Assembly (NCBI RefSeq): GCF_000429605.1
Contig: NZ_AUCE01000011.1
Span: 641,736-705,735, forward strand
Direction: 5' to 3'
DNA from: Azonexus hydrophilus DSM 23864
GTDB taxonomy: Bacteria > Pseudomonadota > Gammaproteobacteria > Burkholderiales > Rhodocyclaceae
DNA: 64,000 nucleotides
In this document: piece after piece, positions 19,904 through 27,992 of the stretch
How positions within the stretch are numbered: position 1 is the stretch's first letter
Layout of the letters: the number at the start of each line of letters is the position of its first letter
Notes under the pieces: model-generated
Seen by the model: the letters and a program-made list of their open reading frames with translations, nothing else
Database searches by the model: none
What the model was told of the DNA's origin: nothing
Made by a program: the position numbers and the translations under genes

Positions 19904-20686
19904 GTGAGCAGAAAAATCGGCGACGTCATCCTTGACCTGCAGAACATCTCGCTGCGCTTCGGCGGGGTCAAGGCACTGACCGACATTTCCTTCGATATCC
20001 GCGAGCACGAAGTGCGCGCCATCATCGGCCCGAACGGGGCCGGCAAGAGCTCGATGCTCAACGTCATCAACGGCGTCTACCACCCGCAGGAAGGCAAGAT
20101 CTTCTATCGCGGCGAAGAACGTCGCAAGATGGAGCCGCACATGGCGGCCAGCACCGGTATCGCCCGCACCTTCCAGAACATTGCGCTGTTCAAGGGCATG
20201 AGCGTGCTCGACAACATCATGACCGGGCGCAACCTGAAAATGAAGACCAACATCCTGCTCCAGGCGCTGTGGCTGGGTCCGGCGCAGAAGGAGGAAATCG
20301 AACACCGGCGCAAGGTCGAGGAAATCATCGACTTCCTCGAAATCCAGCATATCCGCAAGACCCCGGTCGGCCGCTTGCCCTATGGCCTGCAGAAGCGTGT
20401 CGACCTCGGCCGGGCCCTGGCCATGGAGCCGCAGATCCTCCTGCTCGACGAACCGATGGCCGGCATGAACGTCGAGGAAAAACAGGACATGTGTCGCTTC
20501 ATCCTCGACGTCAATGACCAGTTCGGCACCACCATCGTGCTCATCGAGCATGACATGGGTGTGGTCATGGACATTTCGGACCGGGTGGTCGTACTCGACT
20601 ACGGCAAGAAGATCGGCGACGGCGTACCCGATGAAGTACGCAGCAATCCGGAGGTCATCAAGGCCTACCTGGGTGCCGGACACTAA
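19904..20686 (+). CDS. livG: Branched-chain amino acid-type ABC transporter ATPase (LivG-like)
   Basis: 260 residues, GTG start with a strong AAGGAGAA site. Walker A is GPNGAGKSS, the Q-loop region is ARTFQNIALF, and Walker B is LLLDEPMAGM. The C-terminal Liv-type tail (IGDGVPDEVRSNPEVIKAYLG) identifies the LivG subgroup. The ABC signature is altered: LPYGLQKRVDLGRAL replaces LSxGxQ, a common variant in this subgroup. It is one of two ATPases powering the importer encoded by the next genes. The gene symbol marks the family only; the substrate need not be an amino acid. Confidence 0.9.
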   Translation: MSRKIGDVILDLQNISLRFGGVKALTDISFDIREHEVRAIIGPNGAGKSSMLNVINGVYHPQEGKIFYRGEERRKMEPHMAASTGIARTFQNIALFKGMSVLDNIMTGRNLKMKTNILLQALWLGPAQKEEIEHRRKVEEIIDFLEIQHIRKTPVGRLPYGLQKRVDLGRALAMEPQILLLDEPMAGMNVEEKQDMCRFILDVNDQFGTTIVLIEHDMGVVMDISDRVVVLDYGKKIGDGVPDEVRSNPEVIKAYLGAGH

Positions 20687-20698
20687 GCGGAGCGGAAC

Positions 20699-21628
20699 AT
20701 GGGATTCTTTGTTGAAACACTGATCGGCGGCCTCATGGCCGGCATGCTGTATTCCCTGGTGGCACTGGGCTTCGTGCTCATCTTCAAGGCCTCGGGGGTC
20801 TTCAACTTCGCGCAGGGGGCGATGGTGCTGTTCGCCGCGCTGGCCATGGCGCGCTTCTCCGAATGGGCAAACATCGCGCTGGGCGGTGACAGCCTGTTCC
20901 TGGCCAACCTGATCGCCTTCCTCGGTGCCGGCGTGGTGATGTTCATCGTTGCCTGGATCATCGAGCGGCTGGTGCTGCGCAACCTGGTCAACCAGGAAGG
21001 TGCGACGCTGCTGATGGCCACCCTCGGTATTGCTTACGTGCTCGAAGGCGTCGGCCAGACCATCTTCGGCGGGCAGATCTACACGATCGACGTCGGCATG
21101 CCGAAGGACCCGGTGATCATGTTCGAGTCGCTGTTCGAGGGCGGCATCATGATCAACAAGGAAGACTTCATCGCCGCACTGATCGCTGCCGTGCTGGTCG
21201 GTGTGCTGACGCTGTTCTTCCAGAAGACGCCGACCGGTCGTGCCCTGCGCGCGGTGGCTGACGATCACCAGGCGGCGCAGTCGATCGGTATTCCGTTGAA
21301 CCGGACCTGGGTCATCGTCTGGTGTGTCGCCGGTATCGTCGCTTTGGTGGCCGGCATCATCTGGGGTTCCAAACTCGGCGTTCAGTTCTCGCTGGCGACC
21401 GTGGCGTTGCGCGCGCTGCCGGTGGTCATCCTCGGCGGCCTGACTTCGGTCCCCGGCGCGATCATCGGTGGCCTGATCATCGGTGTCGGCGAAAAGCTCT
21501 CCGAAGTCTATCTCGGCCCTTATGTCGGCGGCGGTATCGAAATCTGGTTCGCTTATGCGCTGGCCCTTGTTTTCCTGCTGTTCCGTCCGCAAGGACTGTT
21601 CGGCGAGAAAATTATCAACCGCGTCTGA
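20699..21628 (+). CDS. livH: Liv-type ABC transporter permease (LivH-like)
   Basis: 309 residues, about eight membrane segments. Typical LivH motifs are present: GMLYSLVALGFVLIFKASG, FNFAQGAMV near the N-terminus, and GRALRAVADDHQAAQSIGI at the coupling loop. The C-terminal FRPQGLFGE signature is present. It forms the membrane pore together with the LivM-like protein downstream. It lies 12 bases after the ATPase gene in the same operon. Confidence 0.9.
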   Translation: MGFFVETLIGGLMAGMLYSLVALGFVLIFKASGVFNFAQGAMVLFAALAMARFSEWANIALGGDSLFLANLIAFLGAGVVMFIVAWIIERLVLRNLVNQEGATLLMATLGIAYVLEGVGQTIFGGQIYTIDVGMPKDPVIMFESLFEGGIMINKEDFIAALIAAVLVGVLTLFFQKTPTGRALRAVADDHQAAQSIGIPLNRTWVIVWCVAGIVALVAGIIWGSKLGVQFSLATVALRALPVVILGGLTSVPGAIIGGLIIGVGEKLSEVYLGPYVGGGIEIWFAYALALVFLLFRPQGLFGEKIINRV

Positions 21629-21653
21629 CCACGGCTAAACGGGAGAATACAAA

Positions 21654-22730
21654 GTGATTTATCGCGAAAATGGCCAGTTCAAGACGACTTACGCGGCCGA
21701 CCAACAAATCTTCACCATCGCCCAGGACAAGTGGTTCGTCCTCGGCCTGATCGCCTTCGCCTTCATCGGCGTGCCGATGCTGGCCGACGAGTACATGTTC
21801 CGGGCGATCCTGATTCCCTTCCTGATCCTGTCGCTGGCGGCGCTGGGGGTTAACCTCCTGGTCGGTTACTGCGGCCAGATCACGCTCGGGGCGGGGGCCT
21901 TCATGGCCATCGGCGCCTACGCGGCGTACAACTTCATGATCCGCGTCGATGGCGTGCCGCTGGTCGCGGCCTTGCTGCTCGGGGGCGCGACGACTGCAGC
22001 GCTGGGTATCATCTTCGGGATTCCCAGCTTGCGTGTGCGCGGCCTCTACCTGGCGGTGGCGACGCTGGCGGCGCAGTTCTTCTGCGACTGGGCCTTCCTG
22101 CGTCTGGGCTGGTTCACCAACTATTCGCCGTCGGGTTCGGTGTCGATTTCCAACCTCAGTGCGTTTGGCTGGGCGATTGACAGCCCGGTCGAGAAATACC
22201 TGTTCTGCCTGCTTTTCCTGGTCGCCTTCGCCTTCTTTGCCAAGAACCTGACGCGCGCCAGCATCGGTCGGCAGTGGATGGCCATCCGCGACATGGATGT
22301 GGCCGCCGAGGTCATCGGCATCCGGCCGATGTGGGCCAAGCTGTCGGCGTTCGCCGTGAGTTCCTTCTTCATCGGCGTCGCCGGTGCCTTGTGGGGCTTC
22401 GTGCACCTGGGTTCCTGGGAGCCGGCCGCCTTCTCGGTCGACCGCTCCTTCCAGTTGCTGTTCATGGTCATCATCGGCGGTCTCGGTTCGATCATGGGCA
22501 GTTTCTTCGGTGCCGCCTTCATCGTCATCATGCCGATCTTCCTGAACCAGGCCCTGCCGGCGCTGGGCAGCCTGTTCGGTATCGCCATCTCGACGGCGGG
22601 CGTTGCCCACGCCGAATTCATCATCTTCGGTTCGTTGATCGTGTTCTTCCTGATCGTCGAGCCCCATGGCCTTGCCCGCTTGTGGGCAATCGCCAAGGAG
22701 AAACTGCGTCTGTGGCCATTCCCCCACTGA
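21654..22730 (+). CDS. livM: Liv-type ABC transporter permease (LivM-like)
   Basis: 358 residues, GTG start with a GGGAGA site. The N-terminal extension (about 30 residues) precedes the first helix. LivM motifs are LLVGYCGQITLGAGAFMAIGAYAAY and IGRQWMAIRDMDVAAEVIGI (coupling loop), ending FLIVEPHGLARLW. It is the partner permease of the upstream LivH-like protein. Both permeases, both ATPases and the binding protein are present, so the importer is complete. Confidence 0.9.
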   Translation: MIYRENGQFKTTYAADQQIFTIAQDKWFVLGLIAFAFIGVPMLADEYMFRAILIPFLILSLAALGVNLLVGYCGQITLGAGAFMAIGAYAAYNFMIRVDGVPLVAALLLGGATTAALGIIFGIPSLRVRGLYLAVATLAAQFFCDWAFLRLGWFTNYSPSGSVSISNLSAFGWAIDSPVEKYLFCLLFLVAFAFFAKNLTRASIGRQWMAIRDMDVAAEVIGIRPMWAKLSAFAVSSFFIGVAGALWGFVHLGSWEPAAFSVDRSFQLLFMVIIGGLGSIMGSFFGAAFIVIMPIFLNQALPALGSLFGIAISTAGVAHAEFIIFGSLIVFFLIVEPHGLARLWAIAKEKLRLWPFPH

Positions 22731-22780
22731 CGCGGCATGCGCAGTACCCACGCTTCACTTATAACAGGAGGAGACAACCC

Positions 22781-24112
22781 ATGAAATTTCGTTCCCTGGC
22801 CCTTGCGGCCGCCATTGCCTCGGTTGGCCTGAGTGCCGCTGTCGTCAGCCCCAGTGCTCATGCCCAGGCTAAGGAGCAGTTCTTCCCGGTGCTCGTCTAT
22901 CGCACCGGTGCCTACGGTCCCAACGGCACGCCGTGGGCCAACGGTTACGTCGATTATCTGAAGCTGGTCAATGCCAAGGGCGGCATCAACGGCGTCAAGA
23001 TCAGCTTCGAAGAATGTGAATTCGCCTACGCCACCGACCGTGGTGTCGAGTGTTACGAGCGCCTCAAGGGTAAAGGCGCCACCGTCTTCCAGCCGCTGTC
23101 CACCGGGGTGACCTTCGCCCTGACGGAAAAGGCGCCGGTCGACAAGATTCCGCTGGTGACTGCCGGCTACGGCCGCAGCGAGTCGCAGAACGGTGCCGTG
23201 TTCGACTGGAACTTCCCCTTGCTCGGAACCTACTGGGTCGGCGCCGACGTCGCCATCCAGCATCTGGGCAAGCAGTACGGCGGTCTGGACAAGTTGAAGG
23301 GCAAGAAGATCGCGCTGGTTTACCACGACAGCCCGTACGGCAAGGAGCCGATCCCGCTGCTGCAGGAACGGGCGAAGATGCACGGCTTCACCCTCCAGTT
23401 GCTGCCGGTTGCCCACCCGGGCGTCGAGCAGAAGGCGACCTGGCTGCAGATCCGCCGCGAGCGTCCGGACAACGTCCTGCTGTGGGGCTGGGGTGTGATG
23501 AACTCGACCTCGCTGAAGGAAGCCCAGGCGACCGGCTATCCGCGCGAGAAGATGCTGGGTATCTGGTGGGCCGGTGCCGAACCCGATGTCAAGGACGTCG
23601 GCATGGGCGCCAAGGGCTACAGCGCGATCACGCTGCAACACGGTGCCGAGCCGAATTCCAAGGTGGTCAAGGACATGCTGGCGATGGTCCACGCCAAGGG
23701 CCAGGGGACCGGCCCCAAGGATGAAGTCGGTTCCGTGCTCTACATGCGCGGCCTGATTTCGGCCATGGTCGCCGTCGAAGGCGTGCGCAAGGCGCAGGAA
23801 CGCTATGGCAAGGGCAAGGTCATGACCGGCGAACAGACTCGCTGGGGCCTGGAAAACCTGAACCTGGACGACAAGGCGCTGGCCGACCTGGGCTTCGCCG
23901 GCGTGCTGCGTCCGATCCAGACCTCCTGTACCGACCACATGGGTTCGCCGTGGGCGCGTATCCATACCTGGGACGGCGCCAAGTGGAACTTCTCTTCGGA
24001 TTGGTACCAGGCCGACCAGAAGGTGCTGCGTCCGATGGTGATGTCTGCTTCGACGCGTTACGCCGAGGAGAAGAAGATCACCCCGCGTACGCCGGAACAG
24101 TGCAAGCAATAA
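22781..24112 (+). CDS. Liv-type periplasmic substrate-binding protein
   Basis: 443 residues from ATG 22781 with a strong AGGAGGAGA site; the frame is open upstream but that part overlaps livM. The signal peptide is cleaved near SAHA/QA (about residue 29). The mature protein is a type I periplasmic binding fold (VYRTGAYGPNGTPWANGYVDY at the N-terminus). It belongs to the divergent Liv subgroup seen next to acyl-CoA ligase genes and not to the classical LivJ/LivK group. It probably binds an organic acid or lipid-derived ligand (inference from neighbours). A very stable hairpin follows the stop. Confidence 0.88.
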   Translation: MKFRSLALAAAIASVGLSAAVVSPSAHAQAKEQFFPVLVYRTGAYGPNGTPWANGYVDYLKLVNAKGGINGVKISFEECEFAYATDRGVECYERLKGKGATVFQPLSTGVTFALTEKAPVDKIPLVTAGYGRSESQNGAVFDWNFPLLGTYWVGADVAIQHLGKQYGGLDKLKGKKIALVYHDSPYGKEPIPLLQERAKMHGFTLQLLPVAHPGVEQKATWLQIRRERPDNVLLWGWGVMNSTSLKEAQATGYPREKMLGIWWAGAEPDVKDVGMGAKGYSAITLQHGAEPNSKVVKDMLAMVHAKGQGTGPKDEVGSVLYMRGLISAMVAVEGVRKAQERYGKGKVMTGEQTRWGLENLNLDDKALADLGFAGVLRPIQTSCTDHMGSPWARIHTWDGAKWNFSSDWYQADQKVLRPMVMSASTRYAEEKKITPRTPEQCKQ

Positions 24113-24122
24113 GCTGAAACAA

Positions 24123-24150
24123 ACGTCCGCGCCCTTCGGGGCGCGGACGT
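24123..24150 (+). other. Perfect 12-bp hairpin with UUCG tetraloop after the binding-protein gene
   Basis: The arms at 24123-24134 and 24139-24150 are fully complementary and the loop is TTCG closed by C-G, the exceptionally stable cUUCGg type. No T-run follows, and the next ORF of the same operon starts 20 bases on. It is therefore better read as an mRNA 3'-end stabiliser or partial terminator that raises the binding-protein dose than as a full terminator. Confidence 0.7.
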
Positions 24151-24169
24151 ACTGAACAGAGAGTCGACG

Positions 24170-24985
24170 ATGAATGCTGCCAACGCGACATTCCTCAATG
24201 TGAACAACATCGAGGTCATCTACAACCACGTCATCCTAGTCCTCAAGGGCGTTTCCTTCAGCGTGCCGGAAGGGAAGATCGTTGCCCTGCTGGGCGGCAA
24301 CGGGGCTGGCAAGACAACCACGCTGCGCGCGGTCAGCAATCTGCTGCACGGCGAGCGCGGCGAAGTGACCAAGGGCTCGATCGAGCTCAAGGGCGAACAG
24401 GTCCAGGCGATGACGCCGGGCGATCTGGTGCGTCGCGGCGTCGTCCAGGTGATGGAGGGGCGGCATTGCTTCGGCCACCTGACCATCGAGGAAAACCTGC
24501 TGACCGGGGCGTATACGCGTACCGACGGCAAGGCCGCCGTCCAGGAAACCCTGGAAAAGGTCTACAACTTCTTTCCCCGGCTGAAGACCCGGCGCACCAG
24601 CCAGGCCGCCTACACCTCGGGCGGCGAGCAGCAGATGTGCGCGATCGGTCGCGCCCTGATGGCCAAGCCCAAGCTGGTCCTGCTCGATGAGCCGTCGATG
24701 GGCCTGGCGCCGCAGATCGTCGAGGAAGTATTCACCATCGTCAAGGAATTGAACGAGAAGGAGGGCACGACCTTCCTGCTGGCCGAACAGAACACCAATA
24801 TCGCCCTGCGCTATGCCGACTTCGGCTACATCCTGGAAAACGGCCGGGTGGTCATGGAAGGGGCAGCGAGCGAGCTGCGCGACAACGAGGACGTCAAGGA
24901 GTTTTACCTCGGGCTGTCGTCGTCGGGCCGCAAGTCCTTCCGCGAGGTCAAGCATTACCGTCGGCGCAAGCGGTGGCTGTCGTGA
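24170..24985 (+). CDS. livF: Liv-type ABC transporter ATPase (LivF-like)
   Basis: 271 residues. Walker A is GGNGAGKTT, the ABC signature is SGGEQQM and Walker B is LVLLDEPSMGLAP, followed by the LivF-type switch LLAEQNTNIAL. The C-terminus is about 30 residues longer than usual LivF proteins and is basic (YRRRKRWLS). It is the second ATPase of the importer. Its stop overlaps the start region of the PaaK-like ligase. Confidence 0.9.
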   Translation: MNAANATFLNVNNIEVIYNHVILVLKGVSFSVPEGKIVALLGGNGAGKTTTLRAVSNLLHGERGEVTKGSIELKGEQVQAMTPGDLVRRGVVQVMEGRHCFGHLTIEENLLTGAYTRTDGKAAVQETLEKVYNFFPRLKTRRTSQAAYTSGGEQQMCAIGRALMAKPKLVLLDEPSMGLAPQIVEEVFTIVKELNEKEGTTFLLAEQNTNIALRYADFGYILENGRVVMEGAASELRDNEDVKEFYLGLSSSGRKSFREVKHYRRRKRWLS

Positions 24986-26211
24986 GCTACTACGATACCC
25001 TGGAAACCCGCGCGCCGGCCGAGCGCGAGGTGCAACTGTTCGCCCAGTTGGCGCGTCAGGTGGCGCACGCCAAGGCGCATGCGCCGCATTACGTGCGTCT
25101 GCTGGCCGACGTCGATCCGGCGGCTTGCGTCAGCCGCCAGGCCTTGAGCCGTTTGCCGCTGACCCGCAAGCGCGACCTCATCGAACTGCAGAAATCCTGC
25201 CCGCCCTTCGGCGGACTGAATGCCGGGCCGCGTTCGCGGGCGCGTCGGGTGTTTTCGTCGCCGGGGCCGATTTACGAAGTCCAGAGCCAGGAAACCGATC
25301 ACTGGCGGATGGCACGCGCCCTTTACGCAGCCGGCTTCCGCCAGGGTGACCTGGTGCATAACTGCTTCTCCTATCATTTCACGCCGGGTGCCTTCATCTT
25401 CGAGGGCGGCGCCCGCCAGCTTGGCTGTTCGGTTTTCCCCGGCGGCACCGGGCAGACCGAACAGCAGATCCAGGCCATGGTCGATCTGCGTCCCGATGCT
25501 TACGTCGGCACGCCGTCCTTCCTGCGCATCCTGATCGAGAAGGCTGAGGAGAGCGGCGCTGACATCCGCAGCCTGCAGAAAGCCTGTGTTTCCGGCGAGG
25601 CCTTGCCCGGCGTCGTCCGCCAGTGGCTGGGTGAGCGCGGGATCACCGTCCGCCAGTGTTATGCGACGGCCGAGATCGGAGTGATTGCCTACGAGAGCGA
25701 GCCCGATGCCGGCCTGGTGGTCGACGAAGGTGCGCTGGTCGAGATCGTCCGCCCCGGAACCGGTGATCCGGTCGCCGAGGGCGAGGTCGGCGAAGTCGTG
25801 GTCACCACCTTCAATGCCGATTACCCGCTGATCCGCTTTGCCACCGGCGACCTGTCGGCGGTCATGCCCGGCGTCTCGCCCTGCGGGCGGACCAACATGC
25901 GGCTCAAGGGCTGGATGGGACGGGCCGACCAGACGACCAAGGTCAAGGGGATGTTTGTCCACCCCGAGCAGATTGCCGAAGTGGCCAAGCGCTATCCGCA
26001 GATTTCCCGGATGCGCCTGGTCGTCGACAATCCCGACGCTCAGGACCGGATGGTGCTTTGCTGCGAAGCCGGCGCCAGCGACGCCGCACTGGCGGAAAGT
26101 CTGGTCAACGCGTTGCGCGAACAAACCAAATTGCGCGGCAGCGTGGAATTTTTTGCGCCCGGGGGCTTGCCGAACGATGGAAAGGTGATCGAAGATAAGC
26201 GGGTCTATTGA
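24982..26211 (+). CDS. Phenylacetate-CoA ligase-family AMP-forming enzyme
   Basis: 409 residues from GTG 24982, whose GTGA overlaps the livF stop; GTG 24973 is an alternative. The fold is that of PaaK-like ligases: CYATAEIGVIAYE in the adenylate pocket, ATGDLSAVMPG, RLKGWMGRADQTTKVKGMFVHPEQ in the hinge, and a C-terminal Lys in PNDGKVIEDKR. The phosphate-binding loop is unusual: SSPGP (92-96) replaces the canonical SSGTTG. It may use an atypical acid, or the loop may work differently. It is co-transcribed with the Liv importer and a long-chain-type synthetase. The substrate is probably an aromatic or cyclic acid (inference). Confidence 0.82.
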   Translation: MSYYDTLETRAPAEREVQLFAQLARQVAHAKAHAPHYVRLLADVDPAACVSRQALSRLPLTRKRDLIELQKSCPPFGGLNAGPRSRARRVFSSPGPIYEVQSQETDHWRMARALYAAGFRQGDLVHNCFSYHFTPGAFIFEGGARQLGCSVFPGGTGQTEQQIQAMVDLRPDAYVGTPSFLRILIEKAEESGADIRSLQKACVSGEALPGVVRQWLGERGITVRQCYATAEIGVIAYESEPDAGLVVDEGALVEIVRPGTGDPVAEGEVGEVVVTTFNADYPLIRFATGDLSAVMPGVSPCGRTNMRLKGWMGRADQTTKVKGMFVHPEQIAEVAKRYPQISRMRLVVDNPDAQDRMVLCCEAGASDAALAESLVNALREQTKLRGSVEFFAPGGLPNDGKVIEDKRVY

Positions 26212-26225
26212 TCCGGAATTTTCCA

Positions 26226-26723
26226 ATGCGTTTTCTGGCGCTTGTCCTGGCCGTGCTGGCCTTGCCCCTGCAGGCTGAAGAGCCCGCCCTGAGGCCATCG
26301 GCGGGCTTGTTGTTCAAACATCCCGAGCTGGTCCGGCCGGGCAGTTGCGTTGCCTATCGCGAAGGCGGGGCCGGCTGGATCCTGGTCGAACCGCTGTACT
26401 ACCTGCGCGGCACCGTCAGTTCTTCCGAGGTGACGACGCGCCGCCTGGTGCAGTGTCCGGCGGTCGCGGGCAAGACCCGCGAACAATACAGCCGCGACGA
26501 GTATGTCCGCCTGGTTCGAGCCACCCCCTGCCTGGCGGCCGGCGAGGCGGAACGTGAGGAACAGGTCGGCCTGGTCCGGCTGCGGGTCGAGTCCTGGGAA
26601 ACGCCACACATGCGCAAGGCCGAAAATGCCGGGCGTTTGTACCGCGGCATGTTCCTCGACCAGCCCCTGAAAAAGGGCATGGAAGTCGAACTCGAGGCCG
26701 ACCTGCTCGGCCCCTGTTCCTGA
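26226..26723 (+). CDS. Exported protein of unknown function
   Basis: 165 residues from ATG 26226. The first 17 residues form a clear signal peptide (MRFLALVLAVLALPLQAEEP). The mature part is about 148 residues with four cysteines (in GSCVAY, VQCPAV, TPCLAA and GPCS), which could form two disulfides in the periplasm, and has no membrane segment. I do not recognise a family. It lies 14 bases after the PaaK-like ligase gene and is probably the last gene of that operon. It may be an envelope accessory to uptake. It ends 6 bases from the converging racemase gene. Confidence 0.7.
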   Translation: MRFLALVLAVLALPLQAEEPALRPSAGLLFKHPELVRPGSCVAYREGGAGWILVEPLYYLRGTVSSSEVTTRRLVQCPAVAGKTREQYSRDEYVRLVRATPCLAAGEAEREEQVGLVRLRVESWETPHMRKAENAGRLYRGMFLDQPLKKGMEVELEADLLGPCS

Positions 26724-26729
26724 TTCGCC

Positions 26730-27905
26730 TCAGCCGCCCAGCGTTACCGCGCCGAGGCTGACCAGACGCTCGATCTCCGCCTCACTCAACCCCAGTGCCT
26801 GCAAGCGTTCGCGGCTGTGCTCGCCGAGCAGCGGCGGGGCAGCCTGTACTGTCGCCGGCGTTCTTGAGAGTCGTGGTGCCGGCGATGGCTGACGCACCCC
26901 GGCGATGTCCACAAATGCTTGGCGCGCCTGATTGTGCGGGTGCTCGGTCGCTTCCCGCATGCTCAGTACCGGCCACACGCAGTCGTCGCTGTCGGCGAAC
27001 AGCGCCTCCCAGTGGGCCAGCGGCTGCCGGCTGAAGATTTCGCTCAGCCGCTGTTTCATGCGCGGCCAGGTTTGCGTGTCGTACTGCCGGCCGCTGAAAT
27101 CCGGATCGTCGTTGAGGCCGAGGCGGGCGACAAAGGTCGCGTAGAACTGCGGTTCGAGCGGGCAGACGCTGAGCCAGCGCCCGTCGGCGCAGCAATAGAC
27201 GTCGTAGAACGGGGCGCTCGAATCGATCGCACATTGGCCGTGCCATTCGCCCAGTGCGTCGAGGTTGAACAGGCCGTGGGCGAGCAGGGCGGCGCCCTCG
27301 CACATGGCGGCATCGATGACCTGACCCTGGCCGCTGTTCCTGGCTTCGATCAGCGCACAGGCGATGCCCCAGGCCAGCAGCAGGCCGCCGCCGCCCATGT
27401 CGCCGACCAGGGTCGGTGGCGCCCACGGGGCGCCGCCGTGACGGCGACCGGTATCGAGAACGCCGGCGATGGCCGCATAATTGGCGTCATGGCCGGCGCG
27501 CGGTGCCAGCGGGCCGTCCTGGCCCCAGCCGGTCATGCGTCCGTAGATCAGGCGCGGATTGGCGGCCAGGCAGACCTCGGGGCCGAAGCCCAGACGCTCC
27601 ATGACACCGGGTCGGAAGCCTTCGATCAGGACATCGGCTTCGGCGATCAACTGCATGACCAGCGGCCGCACCGCCGGATTCTTGAGGTCGATGCACAGCG
27701 ATTTCTTGCCGCGGTTGGCCACGGCCTTGCGACCGCCGCCGAACAGTTGCGAGGCGAAGGTGCCACCGGCGCGTTCGAGCAGCGTGACTTCGGCGCCCAT
27801 GTCGGCGAGCAGCATGCCGCAAAAGGGGCCGGGGCCGATGCCGGCGAATTCGACGACCTTGATGCCGGCGAGCGGCCCGGTGGCTTTTGTTGCTGATGTC
27901 TCCAT
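26730..27905 (-). CDS. Alpha-methylacyl-CoA racemase (class III CoA-transferase fold)
   Basis: 391 residues from ATG 27905; the frame is open to 27944 but METSATK is the natural start. It epimerises the 2-methyl centre of 2-methylacyl-CoA esters so that beta-oxidation can proceed. The three catalytic residues of the mycobacterial enzyme MCR can be aligned: His139 (RAGHDANYAAIAG), Asp169 (LVGDMGGGG) and Glu251 (LEPQFYA). This fits a racemase better than a CaiB-type CoA-transferase, in which an Asp takes the place of this His. Such racemases serve breakdown of methyl-branched fatty acids, isoprenoids and sterol side chains. It converges on the ligase/Liv operon. Confidence 0.88.
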   Translation of the reverse strand: METSATKATGPLAGIKVVEFAGIGPGPFCGMLLADMGAEVTLLERAGGTFASQLFGGGRKAVANRGKKSLCIDLKNPAVRPLVMQLIAEADVLIEGFRPGVMERLGFGPEVCLAANPRLIYGRMTGWGQDGPLAPRAGHDANYAAIAGVLDTGRRHGGAPWAPPTLVGDMGGGGLLLAWGIACALIEARNSGQGQVIDAAMCEGAALLAHGLFNLDALGEWHGQCAIDSSAPFYDVYCCADGRWLSVCPLEPQFYATFVARLGLNDDPDFSGRQYDTQTWPRMKQRLSEIFSRQPLAHWEALFADSDDCVWPVLSMREATEHPHNQARQAFVDIAGVRQPSPAPRLSRTPATVQAAPPLLGEHSRERLQALGLSEAEIERLVSLGAVTLGG

Positions 27906-27992
27906 GTGGATTTTCTCGTTGTTGATGTCGGCCAAGTATCGCATGCACCGGCGGCTTCGGGCATGATCGCGGATTCAAGAGAGGATGGGTCG

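Noticed and set aside
19832..21592. Long open frame opposite the first livG and livH
   Set aside because: Shadow of conserved transporter genes; the protein is rich in Asp, His and Gln, with no motif.
22121..24229. 702-codon open frame opposite livM and the binding protein
   Set aside because: Antisense to genes with signal peptide, membrane helices and ribosome sites; no domain.
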